Shown here: positions 40,538 to 52,300 of the stretch, piece after piece
How positions within the stretch are numbered: the stretch's first letter is position 1
Layout of the letters: each line of letters starts with the position of its first letter
NCBI RefSeq assembly: GCF_950023065.1
Contig: NC_088677.1
Location: forward strand, 80,439,469-80,503,468
Direction of reading: 5' to 3'
DNA length: 64,000 nt
DNA from: Planococcus citri
Lineage: Eukaryota; Arthropoda; Insecta; Hemiptera; Pseudococcidae
Notes under the pieces: model-generated
Told to the model about the DNA's origin: nothing
The model's database searches: none
The model's input: only the letters and a program-made list of their open reading frames with translations
Translations under genes and position numbers: made by a program

Positions 40538-42147
40538 GGGTCATTCCATGACAACTCAACCAACGTTTTTGAGTCATGTCTTTCGATTTCACTCAAATTT
40601 TTTTTACAATATACACCCATCCAGAAAGTAAGAACCCCGCAATTCGTTTGGTCCCAGCCCTCTCAGGGGGCGGGTGGGGGGGCTTCCATTATTGTGACAT
40701 TGTCTTGAGGTACTCACCTTCGGCAGCCCATTCCTCCAAAACTATGATACTTTGATCAACACTGATTTCACAGTTCGAAAGGGCATTGCATTTAGAACTT
40801 TTTAAGCATTTTGACATTTTCAAAAGTTGAAAGTTGTACTTTCAAATTGAAAGTTTAAATTTCAAAATGGCGCTGTAAGTGGGAGCTACCATTCAAAATT
40901 TTAAAAAAATTTCCATAGATGTACCTTTTTATGCTTTTTCGAAATATTCAAGTTTCGAGATGGGACCTCTTGATGGAGGGGGAGCACCCCACCCCTAATT
41001 TTGGGCGAAACTTTCGGAAAAAAATCTGGGGCATGTGATATATCGAATTCTATGTTTTTAGTGACGCTGAACACGAATATGACGTCATATTTTTGATAGG
41101 ACCCCATCCATAGCCCCCAGCACGTCCCCAAAAGAGGTAGAAGTTCAAAAAAGTGTTTTGTCCATGCGACACATGGAATAGTATGTTTTTGGTGACGCTG
41201 AAAACGAATATGACGTCAGATTTTTGATTGGACCCTTCCACGGCCCCCAGCACCTCTTTAAAGGGGGTAACCTCACCAAAAAAAAGATTACATTCGTGTG
41301 ACACATGAAATAGTATGTTTTCGATATCGCTGAACACGAACACAGCCATAGTTTTTTAAATCAACCTCACCCATGGCCCCCAGAACCTCCCCCTAATAGG
41401 AAAAAGTCCGAAAAAATTGTTGGGGGACGTGGATGGGGTCCAATCAAAAATCTGACGTCATATTCATGTTCAGCGTCACCAAAAACATACTATTCCATGT
41501 GTCGCACGTACAAGACACTTTTTTGAATTTTTACTTCCTTTGGGGAGGTGCTGGGTGCCATGGATGGGGTCCTATCAAAAATATGACGTCATATTCGTGT
41601 TCAGCGTCACCGAAAACATAGAATTCGATACATCACATGCTCCAGATTTTCTTTCGAAAGTTTTGCCCTAAATTGGGGGTGAGGGTGCTCTCCCTCCATC
41701 AAGAGGTCCCATCTCGAAACTTAAATATTTCAAAAAAGCATAAAAAGGTATATCTATGGAAATTTTTTCAAAATTTTGAATGGTAGCTCCCACTTACAGC
41801 GCCATTTTGAAATTTGAACTTTCAATTTGAAAGTACAACTTTCAACTTGTGAAAATTTCAAAATGCTTAAAAAGTTCTAAATGCAATGCCTTTTTGAACT
41901 GTGAAATCAGTTTTGATCAAAGTATCATAGTTTTGGAGGAAGGAATGGGCTGCCAAAGGTGAGTACCTCAAGACAATGTGACAATAATGGAAGCCCCCCA
42001 CCCGCCCCCTGAGGGGGCTGGGACCAAACTAATTGCGGGGTTCTTACTTACTGGATGGGTATATACATGTAAAAAAACTTTGAGCGAAATCGAAAGACAT
42101 GACTTTCAAAATCGCCTTTTTTTGGTTGAGTTGACATGGAATGACCC
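40538..42147. mobile_element. 1.6-kb foldback element (GGGTCATTCC termini), copy 2
   Basis: This has the same ends, arms and central ~130-bp tandem units as 20,339-21,934. It is flanked by ACTT (40,534-40,537 and 42,148-42,151). Unit A keeps the empty site CTACTTAGCAACAA with one ACTT at 15,339-15,342. This fixes both ends and the 4-bp duplication. It carries no transposase; the frames inside are repeat translations. Confidence 0.9.
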
Positions 42148-42474
42148 ACTTGGCAACAAAAAGTTCAAAATTCAAACACAAAAGTTATGAAGAAATGCTA
42201 AAATAACGCTCCCATAAATGACCAAAAAAACTTAAAAATGATAAAATGAACCCCAATCGTTCGGGCTCAGTTATAGTTTCTATTCTTTTTTTTTTGTTCA
42301 GATTCAGTTAAATTTCGCAAATATGATTCAATCAAAAAAAATAAAAAGAAACTACCTCATAAAATTAAATGTGTTATATGTTTGTTTAATGTGTTCAATG
42401 TAAATTTCAAATAGATCAGCATTTGGCGCGAATCATTTCTATTTCATCTCCAAAGAATGTGTGTTCTAAACTCT

Positions 42475-43125
42475 ACCTTGAATTGGGGTAATCAATCCTA
42501 ACAATAAGAGGCCTTTTTTTGGAAGCCTAAATTCTGAAAAATTACTGTCCAGTGTTTTAAAAAAAATTGAATTTTTCCTACTACAATTTTGCATTTTATC
42601 GACTTTTTGAGACATAAAGTTCTACCTTAGGTCAAAATATTTCCAAACACGAGATAGAAAAAATTCCAAAAAAACGCCCGGTCCCCTTCAGTAGCCAAAG
42701 TGTATTTTTCGATTCGTTTCGATTCGTTTGTAGGTAGATAGGTAAGTACGCATGGGCCAAAAATTAGTAAAAATTGAAATTTGAACCTAGAAAGCAGGAA
42801 ATTTGAAACATACTTTATTTTTGACACTCAGATCGATCTCATTTTTCAACATATATATGCTGAGTGAGTCGAATAAATGAAAAATTCGACTGCAAAAATA
42901 TTCAATATTCAGTTGTTAGGTAATAGGTACCCACCTAATTTGATTAAACGCTTCTAACTAAAAACTGGACAGATAATTATTGAAACATTGGACCGCAGAA
43001 ATATTAAAATCTGAACAGTTTTTAATTGAAGACACGAGTAAAATAAGAATAAATTATGAGATAAAAAGAAGATAATTATCAAAGTGGTAGTACAAATACG
43101 CGAAAACCTGGTGGGAATTCATTAA
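42475..43125. repeat. Right-hand part of duplication unit B
   Basis: Counterpart of 17,340-18,040. The homology ends about 275 bp before the start codon of the phospholipase-like gene. Confidence 0.7.
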
Positions 43126-43400
43126 TATTGCTAACCTACAAAATTTTATAACGAAACATTTTCATACAAATTCACTTATAATTATCTACCTATCACTGAG
43201 CGAAATGAAACTTATTCTGATAAGTGCTACGCATAAAATGGATCGTCGTGCAGCATTCGAGCGTCGATTGTTCGTATATGTCGTTCATTTTGTTCGGAGT
43301 CAGGTGTCAATTTATAGCATTTTCATTTTCCTAGAGAGGATTCAATTATTAGTTCTTTCGTGATTCGTGTTGCGATTTCGTAGTCAGTCATTCATTCATC

Positions 43401-43877
43401 ATGCCAACCTTACCAGGTTATCATTATTTGGGCCCTGGTAATAATCCGCATAATGGAATACCGGTCAACAACGCTGACGCGATTGCACTCATTCATGACC
43501 GCGCTTATGACCGAGCTCGTTCTCCATCAGATATAAGATACGCGGATCTTTCCGCTATTTCTCTGTTTGCTTACGATTTTCTCCATAATCCGACGTTCGG
43601 CGCAGCCCTCGGTGCTGCTTTCTTATATATTAAATACACCGTTGAATCAGTAACTGGTATTTGGTATCCGTCCTTGTCAGATCGTCGTCCTACAACTGGA
43701 AAGAGCGATCGCTGTGGCACATCTTTCTCTGAACAAGGACAAGAGCAGAATGCATTTTGTGGAGATAACATCGGCGGACTTCCAGTTTCTTCATTCGAAG
43801 AATCTCCCTCTAGTGACCAACGAGCAAAAACTTCGGATTCCTTCCACAATTCCGGTACCTATTTTTTCTCTTCCTGA
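43401..43877 (+). CDS. Densovirus VP1-type phospholipase A2 domain protein (endogenous viral element)
   Basis: This is a 158-residue intact frame. Residues 6-50 carry the parvoviral phospholipase A2 signature: a calcium loop YLGPGN (9-14), PVN (21-23), the catalytic pair HD with HDRAY (32-36), and a later aspartate in DIRYAD (44-49). In parvoviruses this domain forms the unique N-terminus of the minor capsid protein VP1 and hydrolyses membrane phospholipids during entry. No capsid jelly-roll follows: residues 92-158 are polar and unassigned, and no viral NS genes are nearby. The conserved active-site residues without stops suggest either a young insertion or a retained host function. An AATAAA at about 44,685 could end a longer transcript. 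It stands directly right of duplication unit B. Confidence 0.82.
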   Translation: MPTLPGYHYLGPGNNPHNGIPVNNADAIALIHDRAYDRARSPSDIRYADLSAISLFAYDFLHNPTFGAALGAAFLYIKYTVESVTGIWYPSLSDRRPTTGKSDRCGTSFSEQGQEQNAFCGDNIGGLPVSSFEESPSSDQRAKTSDSFHNSGTYFFSS

Positions 43878-45587
43878 CGTTATTATTTTGCACATAATGA
43901 TTGCATTTTTGCAAATTGGAAAACTCATTTAAATACCTACTTGAATGAAAGTACTTAATCGAAAACTTTCTAAAAAACTATTCGCGGAAAGACATAATTC
44001 GCCAAAAAACGCAAAGATTTTATGGCAAAACTTTGAACTCGCGTTTCTCGGGATTTTGCATTTTGAACTGTAATTTCGAACGTTCATGGGTAATAACTTC
44101 GGTGAATATGAACCAAATTTCAAAAACGTGGCTCATTCTGACAGGAATTTTGTCTGCTCTCATCTTCTATTAATAAATTATTTTTCTTTTCGAAAATTGA
44201 ACCAAGTCGTCCACTTTCATACGATACCATGTCTCATGTGTGATTACCTAATTTCGATATGACATTAGTGTGAGAATGGACATAAATTTTGACGAGGTAG
44301 GCCACTCGGAAAATATGGCCAATGGTTCTGAAATTGTCGTTCTTCATCCCCCCTTCCAGAAAACGGTAAAACATAACAAAATCGATTACATATTATTATC
44401 TATCGTGCAAATTTTGGATAAATTCGTCTAATGGAATGTATGTTTTCTGCAGGTAATTAATTATGCTTAACTGGACTGCCTTGCATAGCTGATGTTGGAC
44501 TAAATCCTTCCATAAAACGACGAATTCTAGAAGTTTTCCTCAGGAAGTCCTTTCCCGAACACGATAATATAAACATCAGCCGAAAGCATGCATAGGTACT
44601 TAATATTACTAAAAACCATTATAATTAACACAACTCTCTGTTCTCTGTTTTGCTACCGAAGTTCTTATAAATTAAGAAAATAAACTCAATCGATGGTTCT
44701 CAATCTCTACTCTTTTGTCATTTCAATTACCTACTTAGTATTACGTGAATTTTTGGCGAGACTTGGTCAGATGAAAAAACTGCCGACGTGAGAGGTGATT
44801 TCTCAACCTACATAAGGATTGGTAATTTTAGAAACAATTTTATTGCAGTTTAATTTTCAAAGGGAAATTTATAGGAAAATTCGTCGTCACAAACTTCAGT
44901 GTTTTTTATTTAGTTTTTATCACTTCATAGTAGTGTTTTGTTGTTTTCAATTCCCATTTACCTGATTTGCCCGTTGGCAGAAAGGTCCTATGGACAGACA
45001 GCATGCAACGTTTTAGTGTTTTATAATTATGAATTTGAAAAATTAGAAAAAAGTGAAGAGTTTGATTTCAACTGAATTACCTATAGTCGACTGAATTTCA
45101 AAATACGAGCCGAAAAATTTCAAGATTTTTCTGAAAAACAGGCAGACAAACGACGTTGGGAAGCTAGACAGGTAGGTCAGTGACCACAACTATGGCAAAC
45201 ATCTCCTACTAGGGTCAACAGAAACACCGTCACCATCACACCGTCACCATACCATTGTGATGAGGTCAAGAAGTCCCTCGACAGTCAGCACAAATTCATC
45301 CTTTTTTTTGGTGTAGACCACCTCCCTACTGTGAAGTAGGTGAAAATTTTGAAAGGAATTTCAAGAACAATTTGGGAAAAACTCTTGCTGTTGATAAAAA
45401 TTTGATTGAACGAAATTCATTACCTTTATCTGCCAAGAAACTGTACTTTTCTATATAAATGGTACAGGTGGTGTGTACTTTGGTTTTGACAGTGCATTTT
45501 TCAGGTTTTCGAGAAAGGATAGTACCTACCTAGGCTTTTTTTGGTCATCAATCCGCACCAGGCGGTGAGGAGATTTTATTTATTGAT
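43878..45587. other. Spacer, no recognised gene
   Basis: Mostly unique AT-rich DNA. An AATAAA at about 44,685 may be a polyadenylation signal for the phospholipase-like gene. A short direct repeat of a CACCGTCACCAT phrase occurs near 45,225-45,250. I see no conserved frame. Confidence 0.5.
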
Positions 45588-45590
45588 TTT

Positions 45591-46545
45591 TTCTTCTTCT
45601 TCTTCTTCTTCTTGGTGCCGTTTCACCCCTCCGGGGGTAACGTGATTATGACGCAATGGCAGCCATTTCTGTGACATGATACACCAACTCCCTCCAGCTG
45701 ACTCTATTTAGGGCGCTCCTGACGCAAGCTGGGAAGCTGCATCTAATGGCTTTCCGAATGGAGTCCGTCCATCTTGTGGGGGAGCGTCCGCGCCCTCTTC
45801 CCTCAACCTTGCCTTGGATGAACAGAGACCCCATGGCATCAGCCCTTGTGACATGCCCACAGTATTTGAGTATTCTGCTAAGTACCACTGCAGACAATCT
45901 TTTCTGGACACTGATTTCCCCCAGGACGGACACATTGGTCCTTTTCTCCATCCATAGGATCCGAAGCATTCTCCTCCAGCACCACATCTCGAGCGCATCA
46001 ATTTTTCTTCTGTCTCCTTCACGCACTGTCCAAGTTTCTGAAGCGTAGAGAAACACTGAGAAAACCAGAGCATTTACCAGGCTTATCTTCAGAGTCTTGC
46101 TCACTGCTGTGCCTGACCATATCTTCTTTAGACGAGACATGGCGCTTCTTGTGATCTGCGCTCTGCGTCTTTTCTCGGCTTCACTACCTCTTTTGTTATC
46201 CACAATATAGATCACAGGTATACAAACTGGCTCACCAGTTCGATTCCCCCAATTTCCTGTATTTCTGGCAAGTTGTTCTCACTTCTCAGGCAGGTTCACA
46301 ATCATGATCTTCGTCTCTGCTTTATTTATTAGCAAGCCATATATTGCAGTTGGACTGACCTCTTCCAGGCATTTAAGAAAACTGGTCATATATTTGACAC
46401 GTGAGGCGATGAGGGTGGTGTTGTCAGCGTAGCGAAGGTTTGACATTCGTACACTTCCAATCAATACTCCTCCTTGCCACTCACCTGAGCTGTCATCATT
46501 GGTGCTTTCTGATACAATTAGCTGCAACAATTTGTAAGGTGCACT
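45591..46545 (-). pseudogene. RTE-type non-LTR retrotransposon 3' fragment
   Basis: On the minus strand, 46,279-46,530 encodes the catalytic region of a reverse transcriptase with YADN in place of YADD (LRYADNTTLIA). After a frame change, 45,646-46,215 encodes the C-terminal region typical of RTE/BovB-like elements (ASETWTV, RRKIDALEMWCWRRMLRI, RTNVSVLGEI). A (TTC)n tail at 45,591-45,614 matches the simple-repeat tails of such elements. The changed catalytic residue and the frame break make it dead. Confidence 0.8.
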
Positions 46546-46553
46546 GGGGCAAG

Positions 46554-47400
46554 TCAGAATTGCATAATTCTCTTCCTCAGATTTAGATTCATTGTTTGAT
46601 TTCCAAGCACATTGATGAGCTTATTGAACACGCTGTTTGCCATTCCGATCCTTGATTTGATCTCCTTTTGATCTCTATCATCATTATTTATCAGCGCTCC
46701 AAGGTATCTAAACTGATTTACACTTTTGATTTTTTGTGTCCTGATGTTGATTTTCACCTTTTTATCGTCTCTCTTGGTGAATTTCATAACCTTGATCTTG
46801 CCTGCGTTTATCTTCATTCCATATTTTAATGCAGCGCTGTTTATTCGGTTGATCATTACCTACCTACATTTGCGCTTCAGTTCCAGCAAGAATCACTTTG
46901 ACGCCTGCGTAACTTATTTCATTGATTCTTTTGCCATTGATCTTGAGTCCCATTCTTTCAATTCTTGCTTCTCTCATAATTATTTCCTCTGCATACAAGT
47001 TAGCAGGAATCCCTGCCTCACAGTCACATCTATTTTTTATGGCACATCAGTTCTCCGAGTATATATAGGTACCTAGTTACCTACATTTCCAATTTTGATG
47101 TTTGCACTCTGTTTCCAGTACAGATTCCTTATTATTCGCAGGTCTTTGTCATGAACATTGTACCTACTTCTTTAGGATCTTGCCCATCTTCAACATCCTC
47201 CCATGGTTAACACGATCAAATGCCTTTTCATAATTGATAAAACATGCAATTTATATTTCCCTGTTAGCATTCAGTGATCTCTGAATGATCACTTTCAGTA
47301 GGGCTATTGCATCTCTAGTCCCTTTCTTTGCTACCTACAAAGCCATATTGAGTTTTACTGAGGTTCTCGTCAATCTTCTTTTCTATTCTGGCATTATTCA
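46554..47400 (-). pseudogene. Second non-LTR reverse transcriptase fragment
   Basis: On the minus strand, near 47,395-47,200, broken frames read QYGFVGSKKGTRDAIALLK and YEKAFDRVNHGRML, the palm motifs of a non-LTR reverse transcriptase. The frame at 46,554-46,856 gives the downstream part (FRYLGALI, EIKSRIGMANSVFNKL, LRKRI). Frameshifts and stops separate the parts. It directly abuts the other fragment; since both cover the region around the catalytic core, they are two copies, not one. Confidence 0.7.
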
Positions 47401-49203
47401 TTAACAGAAAAAATCACACAAACATGCACTGATGCAGAATTTTCCCCTGAAAATAGCGTTTTTTGGCCCCCTGACTTTGGGGGAAGGGTGGGATGGGGGC
47501 GAGCTATAGAATTTGATTAATGCTTTTTTAGAAATTTTGATTGCAAATAAGAAAAAAAAAGAAAAGGAAAACAAGCTCGAGCGAAGCGAAAGTAAAAGCT
47601 TTTGAAAATTCATATTTATTTTCAAAAAGTAAAAAACAATGATTTTTACACTCTTGTTTATTTTTTTGTATCGTGACTGAGCTTTTAGATAAACTGAAAC
47701 GTTGTGTCTGTGCAAAATGTGCTTGTGGTCGGCATATTCGTACAAGTTAATGCTTTGATTCTTGTAAGACCGTTAGTTTGTACTTTGTTGTGATACAACT
47801 TTTTGAATATTATAAACTTGCTACGTTAATTGGTGTTTTCATTTGTAATAACTTTTAATTGAGCTTTGCTTAATGATGCGAGTAGTCCACTGATAGCCAG
47901 TGCTACGAGTAGTTATCTATTTCTTTATGGTAAATGGTGCAAGACTTTATTCTTTGTTACCTACTCAAACTTTAAACCCATTATACATATCAAAATCCAG
48001 TTTTTATACTTTTTTTTAAAACGTTAGAGCATTTTTCAAAATTTTGGCAAAATTTCATCAAAATTACAAAATTTTTCAATTCATGTGTAGTGAATTTTTC
48101 AAATTTTTTTATAACTGCGAAAAAAAATTTAGTACTAAAAAGTTTTCCATTGGTCAATAAAATACTGAGAAAGGCCATAGAGGGATAAGAATGGTAATTT
48201 GGTCACCGATAGCTTTGCGGTTTTTATTTGCAAGGACAACATCTGCACCTCTTCACAAAACTGCAGATTCAGCAGTTTGTTAATCGAAACCGCCTATTTC
48301 TGCAATTTTTTTGAGTCCTTTCAACATTTTAAAATCATAAAATACGCTCAAACAATAAAATAATCAATACACCGAATTGTAAGTTGTAATAAATGCGTAA
48401 AACATTTATTTTGTATTAACAAACTACACGATAAATTTCATCAGAAAAAAATAAACAATATGTAAAAAAAATAAATAGCAATAAGTAAGAATTTAAAAAG
48501 CACACTTGTGAATTAGAGATTCTCGTCAAACAATGATGGGAAACCACATAAGATAGACAATTTTCATTCTGCAATGGTTTTTGATTTTAAAAAGTAATTA
48601 ATCAGGGAATAAAAATTTTCAAATAATTTTCAAATAGTTTTCTAACGATTTCAAATTGAAAATCGTTCGCTGTAGTAACCGCACTCGGGTACAATATTCA
48701 AACCGATAAGAAAGAAACAATAAATACCAATTCGTAACCAAAATAAAATCGAAGTGAATCTTAAGATTTAATCAAATAATACGCAGCAGGTATAAATTTT
48801 CAAAATGCGATCCGAATGCAATTCGTTGAAAAAAAAATTGAAACAGTAAGTAAAAATTTCCTTCAAAAAATAGGTAAATATAAAAATAAAAAATAAAAAT
48901 AATAAGTGAATTTGATATGGAAAGTGGAAACGCATCACTCGACAAATAAATAATATATCAAAACAAAATACTACTCAAATTTCGCAAATAATTCAGTCAG
49001 AAAAAATTGAAAAGAAACCACCTCACACGTCATAAATAATATAACGATAATAACTCATAACTCTGATACTTAAAAACAAAACAAAATAAAAAAAATAAAT
49101 AAATAAAACTGAACACAAAAATATTGAAAATAAAAATAAAATCAATGTCAAAACACAAGCTCGTGAAAAATCACAACGTATTAGCAAAATTTGCGATTTA
49201 ATA
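47401..49203. other. Spacer and probable frizzled 3' UTR
   Basis: No coding frame is supported. On the minus strand several AATAAA motifs occur (for example at about 48,406), so part of this may be frizzled 3' UTR. A segment near 47,575-47,640 resembles 23,050-23,110. Confidence 0.4.
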
Positions 49204-49381
49204 AAGAACATAAATTAGAGCATCCTTTCTTAACAACAATGGTAAAGACAATCAACATCTACATAACATACAAATATTATACTTACAAACAAACCGGGAC
49301 AAAAAATAAAAACACTTTGTAAAAATATAAATACAAATTTGTTACGTACATACAAATAAAAAAATTTGACTAAAAAAAGCA

Positions 49382-52300
49382 CTACACGTATGCATGTAAG
49401 GTTTTGCCTTGAATCCTGTGAAACAATTCCTTCCAGCTCGAGACAGTTTTACCCGACCACATCCAAACGCTCGAGCTGATACCTACGATCAACGAACTGA
49501 GATACTTAAGCATAAACATATAAAAACTAGGTTTCCTTCCGTCTCCTACATTCGACGGACACCGGATCAGGTAGTTTTGCGATTTTTGGCAAATTTGCCA
49601 ATGCCACGAGACCATCCAGTGATCGAAATTCGCTTGCTCGTAGAACAAGCAGACTATGACGGTTATAGCTGGAACCATGTATAGGACGGAGAATACTCCT
49701 ATACGTAACATGAGCTTTTCCAGTTTATCTGTCTTGGTACCGTCGTGCTTCATGGCTGTCCGGATCCGGAACAGTGAGACGAAACCGGACACTAAGAAGA
49801 GTGTGCCCAGGATTAGGTAGATTGTTAGCGGCGTCAGAACGAAACCTTTCAGCATATCTGTATTCCATAAGCCGACGAAGCAAACTCCGGTTAGTACATC
49901 ACCTGTGGGGTCAAAGCAGAGATAATAATTTTGGTGTTTGAGTAATTAGAGCGATAAAAAAAAATGAAAAAATAGGTAGGTAAATGTCGACGAAGAAATT
50001 GGATATTTGCGAACTTACCATCGAATGATCAATTTTGAGGTTTCTTTGTTGAAAAAATATGTACAAGATGGAGCATAAATAAAAGCATCGTCGTAATGAT
50101 TAAAACATGAAGCTTTATAATCCTAGAGACAGAACAAAATTTTGAATTTTCTTACAAAAATGAAAAAATTATCCTCATTTTCTCATATTTTTTTCATCAC
50201 AGTTCCTTCAAAAAAAAAAAAAAAATTGGCACAGCAAAAAGATGAAGAAACTCAAGAAAAAAATCAAAATGTCCCAGAGATTTGGAATTTGGAAAAAAGT
50301 ACCTAATAAAATTAGATTTTAAGGATTGAAGATGTGGTTGAAAAAATAACTAACGAAAAACCTCATGGGTCAATAAAGGGAAGCTGCAGGCTGATTTAAA
50401 ATGTCAAAAAACACGAAAAATAGTTCAAAAATTGATTTTTTTCGACTTTGAAAAAAGATCAACTGAAGTTGGAAGGTCAAAACCTCACTTTACTCAGTCG
50501 TATATTTCAAAATTGAACCATGTAGGTCCGTTCGAGAAGAGGAGGATGATATAGACTGGTCCAAAAATCAAAAAATTATAAAAAGTGGCACGACCTTGGA
50601 GAAAAATCAAAATGGTTTAGAAGGCCAATTCTGTAAAATACACTTTCGTGGAACGATTCCCAGTATACTAAATTGTACCTACCAAATTTGAACCTTTCAG
50701 GTGAATTCGAGAAGAAGAAGAGGATGTAGACAGGTCTAAAAATCAGAAAACTACAAAAAATGGCTCACACACGGACTTTTTTGACTCAGCAGAAGAGTCA
50801 CAGAGGGCTTGAAGATTACAGTTTCCAAACTGAAAATTTGAGGCATCTACATAGGTCATTTTGGTAAAGGCAGCAATCGGGTCCACAGGTCAAAAAACAT
50901 GAAAAACACTCTCAAGATTCTGGAGAAGGACCCACTAAGGTTGAATTTGGACTCCACACGCTATTTCAGAAGGGAGCTGCAAGCTGATCCAAAGGTCAAG
51001 ATGTGTGAAAAAAATTCAAAAAACACATTTTCGACCTCGAAGTCAATAATTAAGGCTAAAAGGTTAAAACCGGCAAAAATGAAATTCTCCACCACCGTCT
51101 CATCATCCGAGCCGAATTTTGGACCTCACAGGTCACTATGGGAAAGAAGTCTACAGGCTGACCGAAAAGTCAAAAAACGAAAGAAAATTTTTCGAAAGCT
51201 ACCTTCTTTGATTTTGGTGAGGGGTCAATTAACGTGCCAAAGGATAAAATCTGACACCTTCTCATGCATGTACAAAATCAACATTTGAACAGCATTGGTC
51301 ATTTCAGAAGGAGCCTGTCGGCCGTCTAAGGGTCAAAAAATACAAAGAATACATCGAAAATTAATTTTTTTTAACCTTGAAGAGAGGTCAACTGGGATCA
51401 GAAGGTCAAAACTTAGGCCAAGGGGTGCGGGTGGCAGAGGGAGGAGGAACATACTGACCTGAAAATCAGAAACATGAAAATTGAAAATCTGTGGCATTTC
51501 TTCATTGCAAGTACTAAATTTGGATCTCAGGGCATTCCAAGAAGAAGACTGCAAAAATGGCTGAAGGTCACTAGGTCATGGGGTGGCAGGGGAGGAGGGA
51601 CAAGCTGACCGACCTAAAAATCAGAAAACTGCAAAAAAAAGTGCACAAACGTTATTTTGACTCTGGAGAAAGGTCAAACAGGGTTCAGAGGTTGAAACCT
51701 GCAAATTGAAAATCTGTGGCACTTCTTCATTGCAAGTGCTAAATTTGGATCTGATCAAGTAATGTTATTTCAGAAGAGGGCAGCAGAATGGTGTGAAGGT
51801 CTAGAATAGCAAAAAATATTCAAAAATCGTCTTTTTTCACCTTGAAGAAGAGTCAATCAGGGTGAGAAGATTGTGAGAAATACTCAAAAATCATTTTTTT
51901 TATTTTAGGGGAAAGGTCAATCAGATGAAGTTCCCAAAAAGAAAATCGGCGACATTATCTCGCTGTAGGCTATTTAAGGAGAAAGGAGAAAGGCTGGTCC
52001 AAAGTAAAAAAACGAGTAAAATATTCAAAATTAACTTTTTTGACCCTGGAAAGAGTTCAACTGGGGTAAGAAAAAGTTGAAACCTGCAAAAGGAAAATGA
52101 ATTCCACTTTCTCATGGCACATGAATAATTTAAACTTCATATATCACGCAAGAGCAGGTTGTAGGCAAGTAAGAAAAGTCGAAAAATATGAAAAATATTT
52201 TTAAAAATACACTTTCATGGCTTTGGAGAAAAGTCAACAAAGGTTTGAAGGAAGAAACCTGCAAGAGAAAAATCTTTGGCGCTTTTTAATATTGAATGTA

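Noticed and set aside
43714..43932. Second plus-strand frame overlapping the phospholipase-like gene
   Set aside because: It is out of frame with the conserved domain and has no recognisable content.
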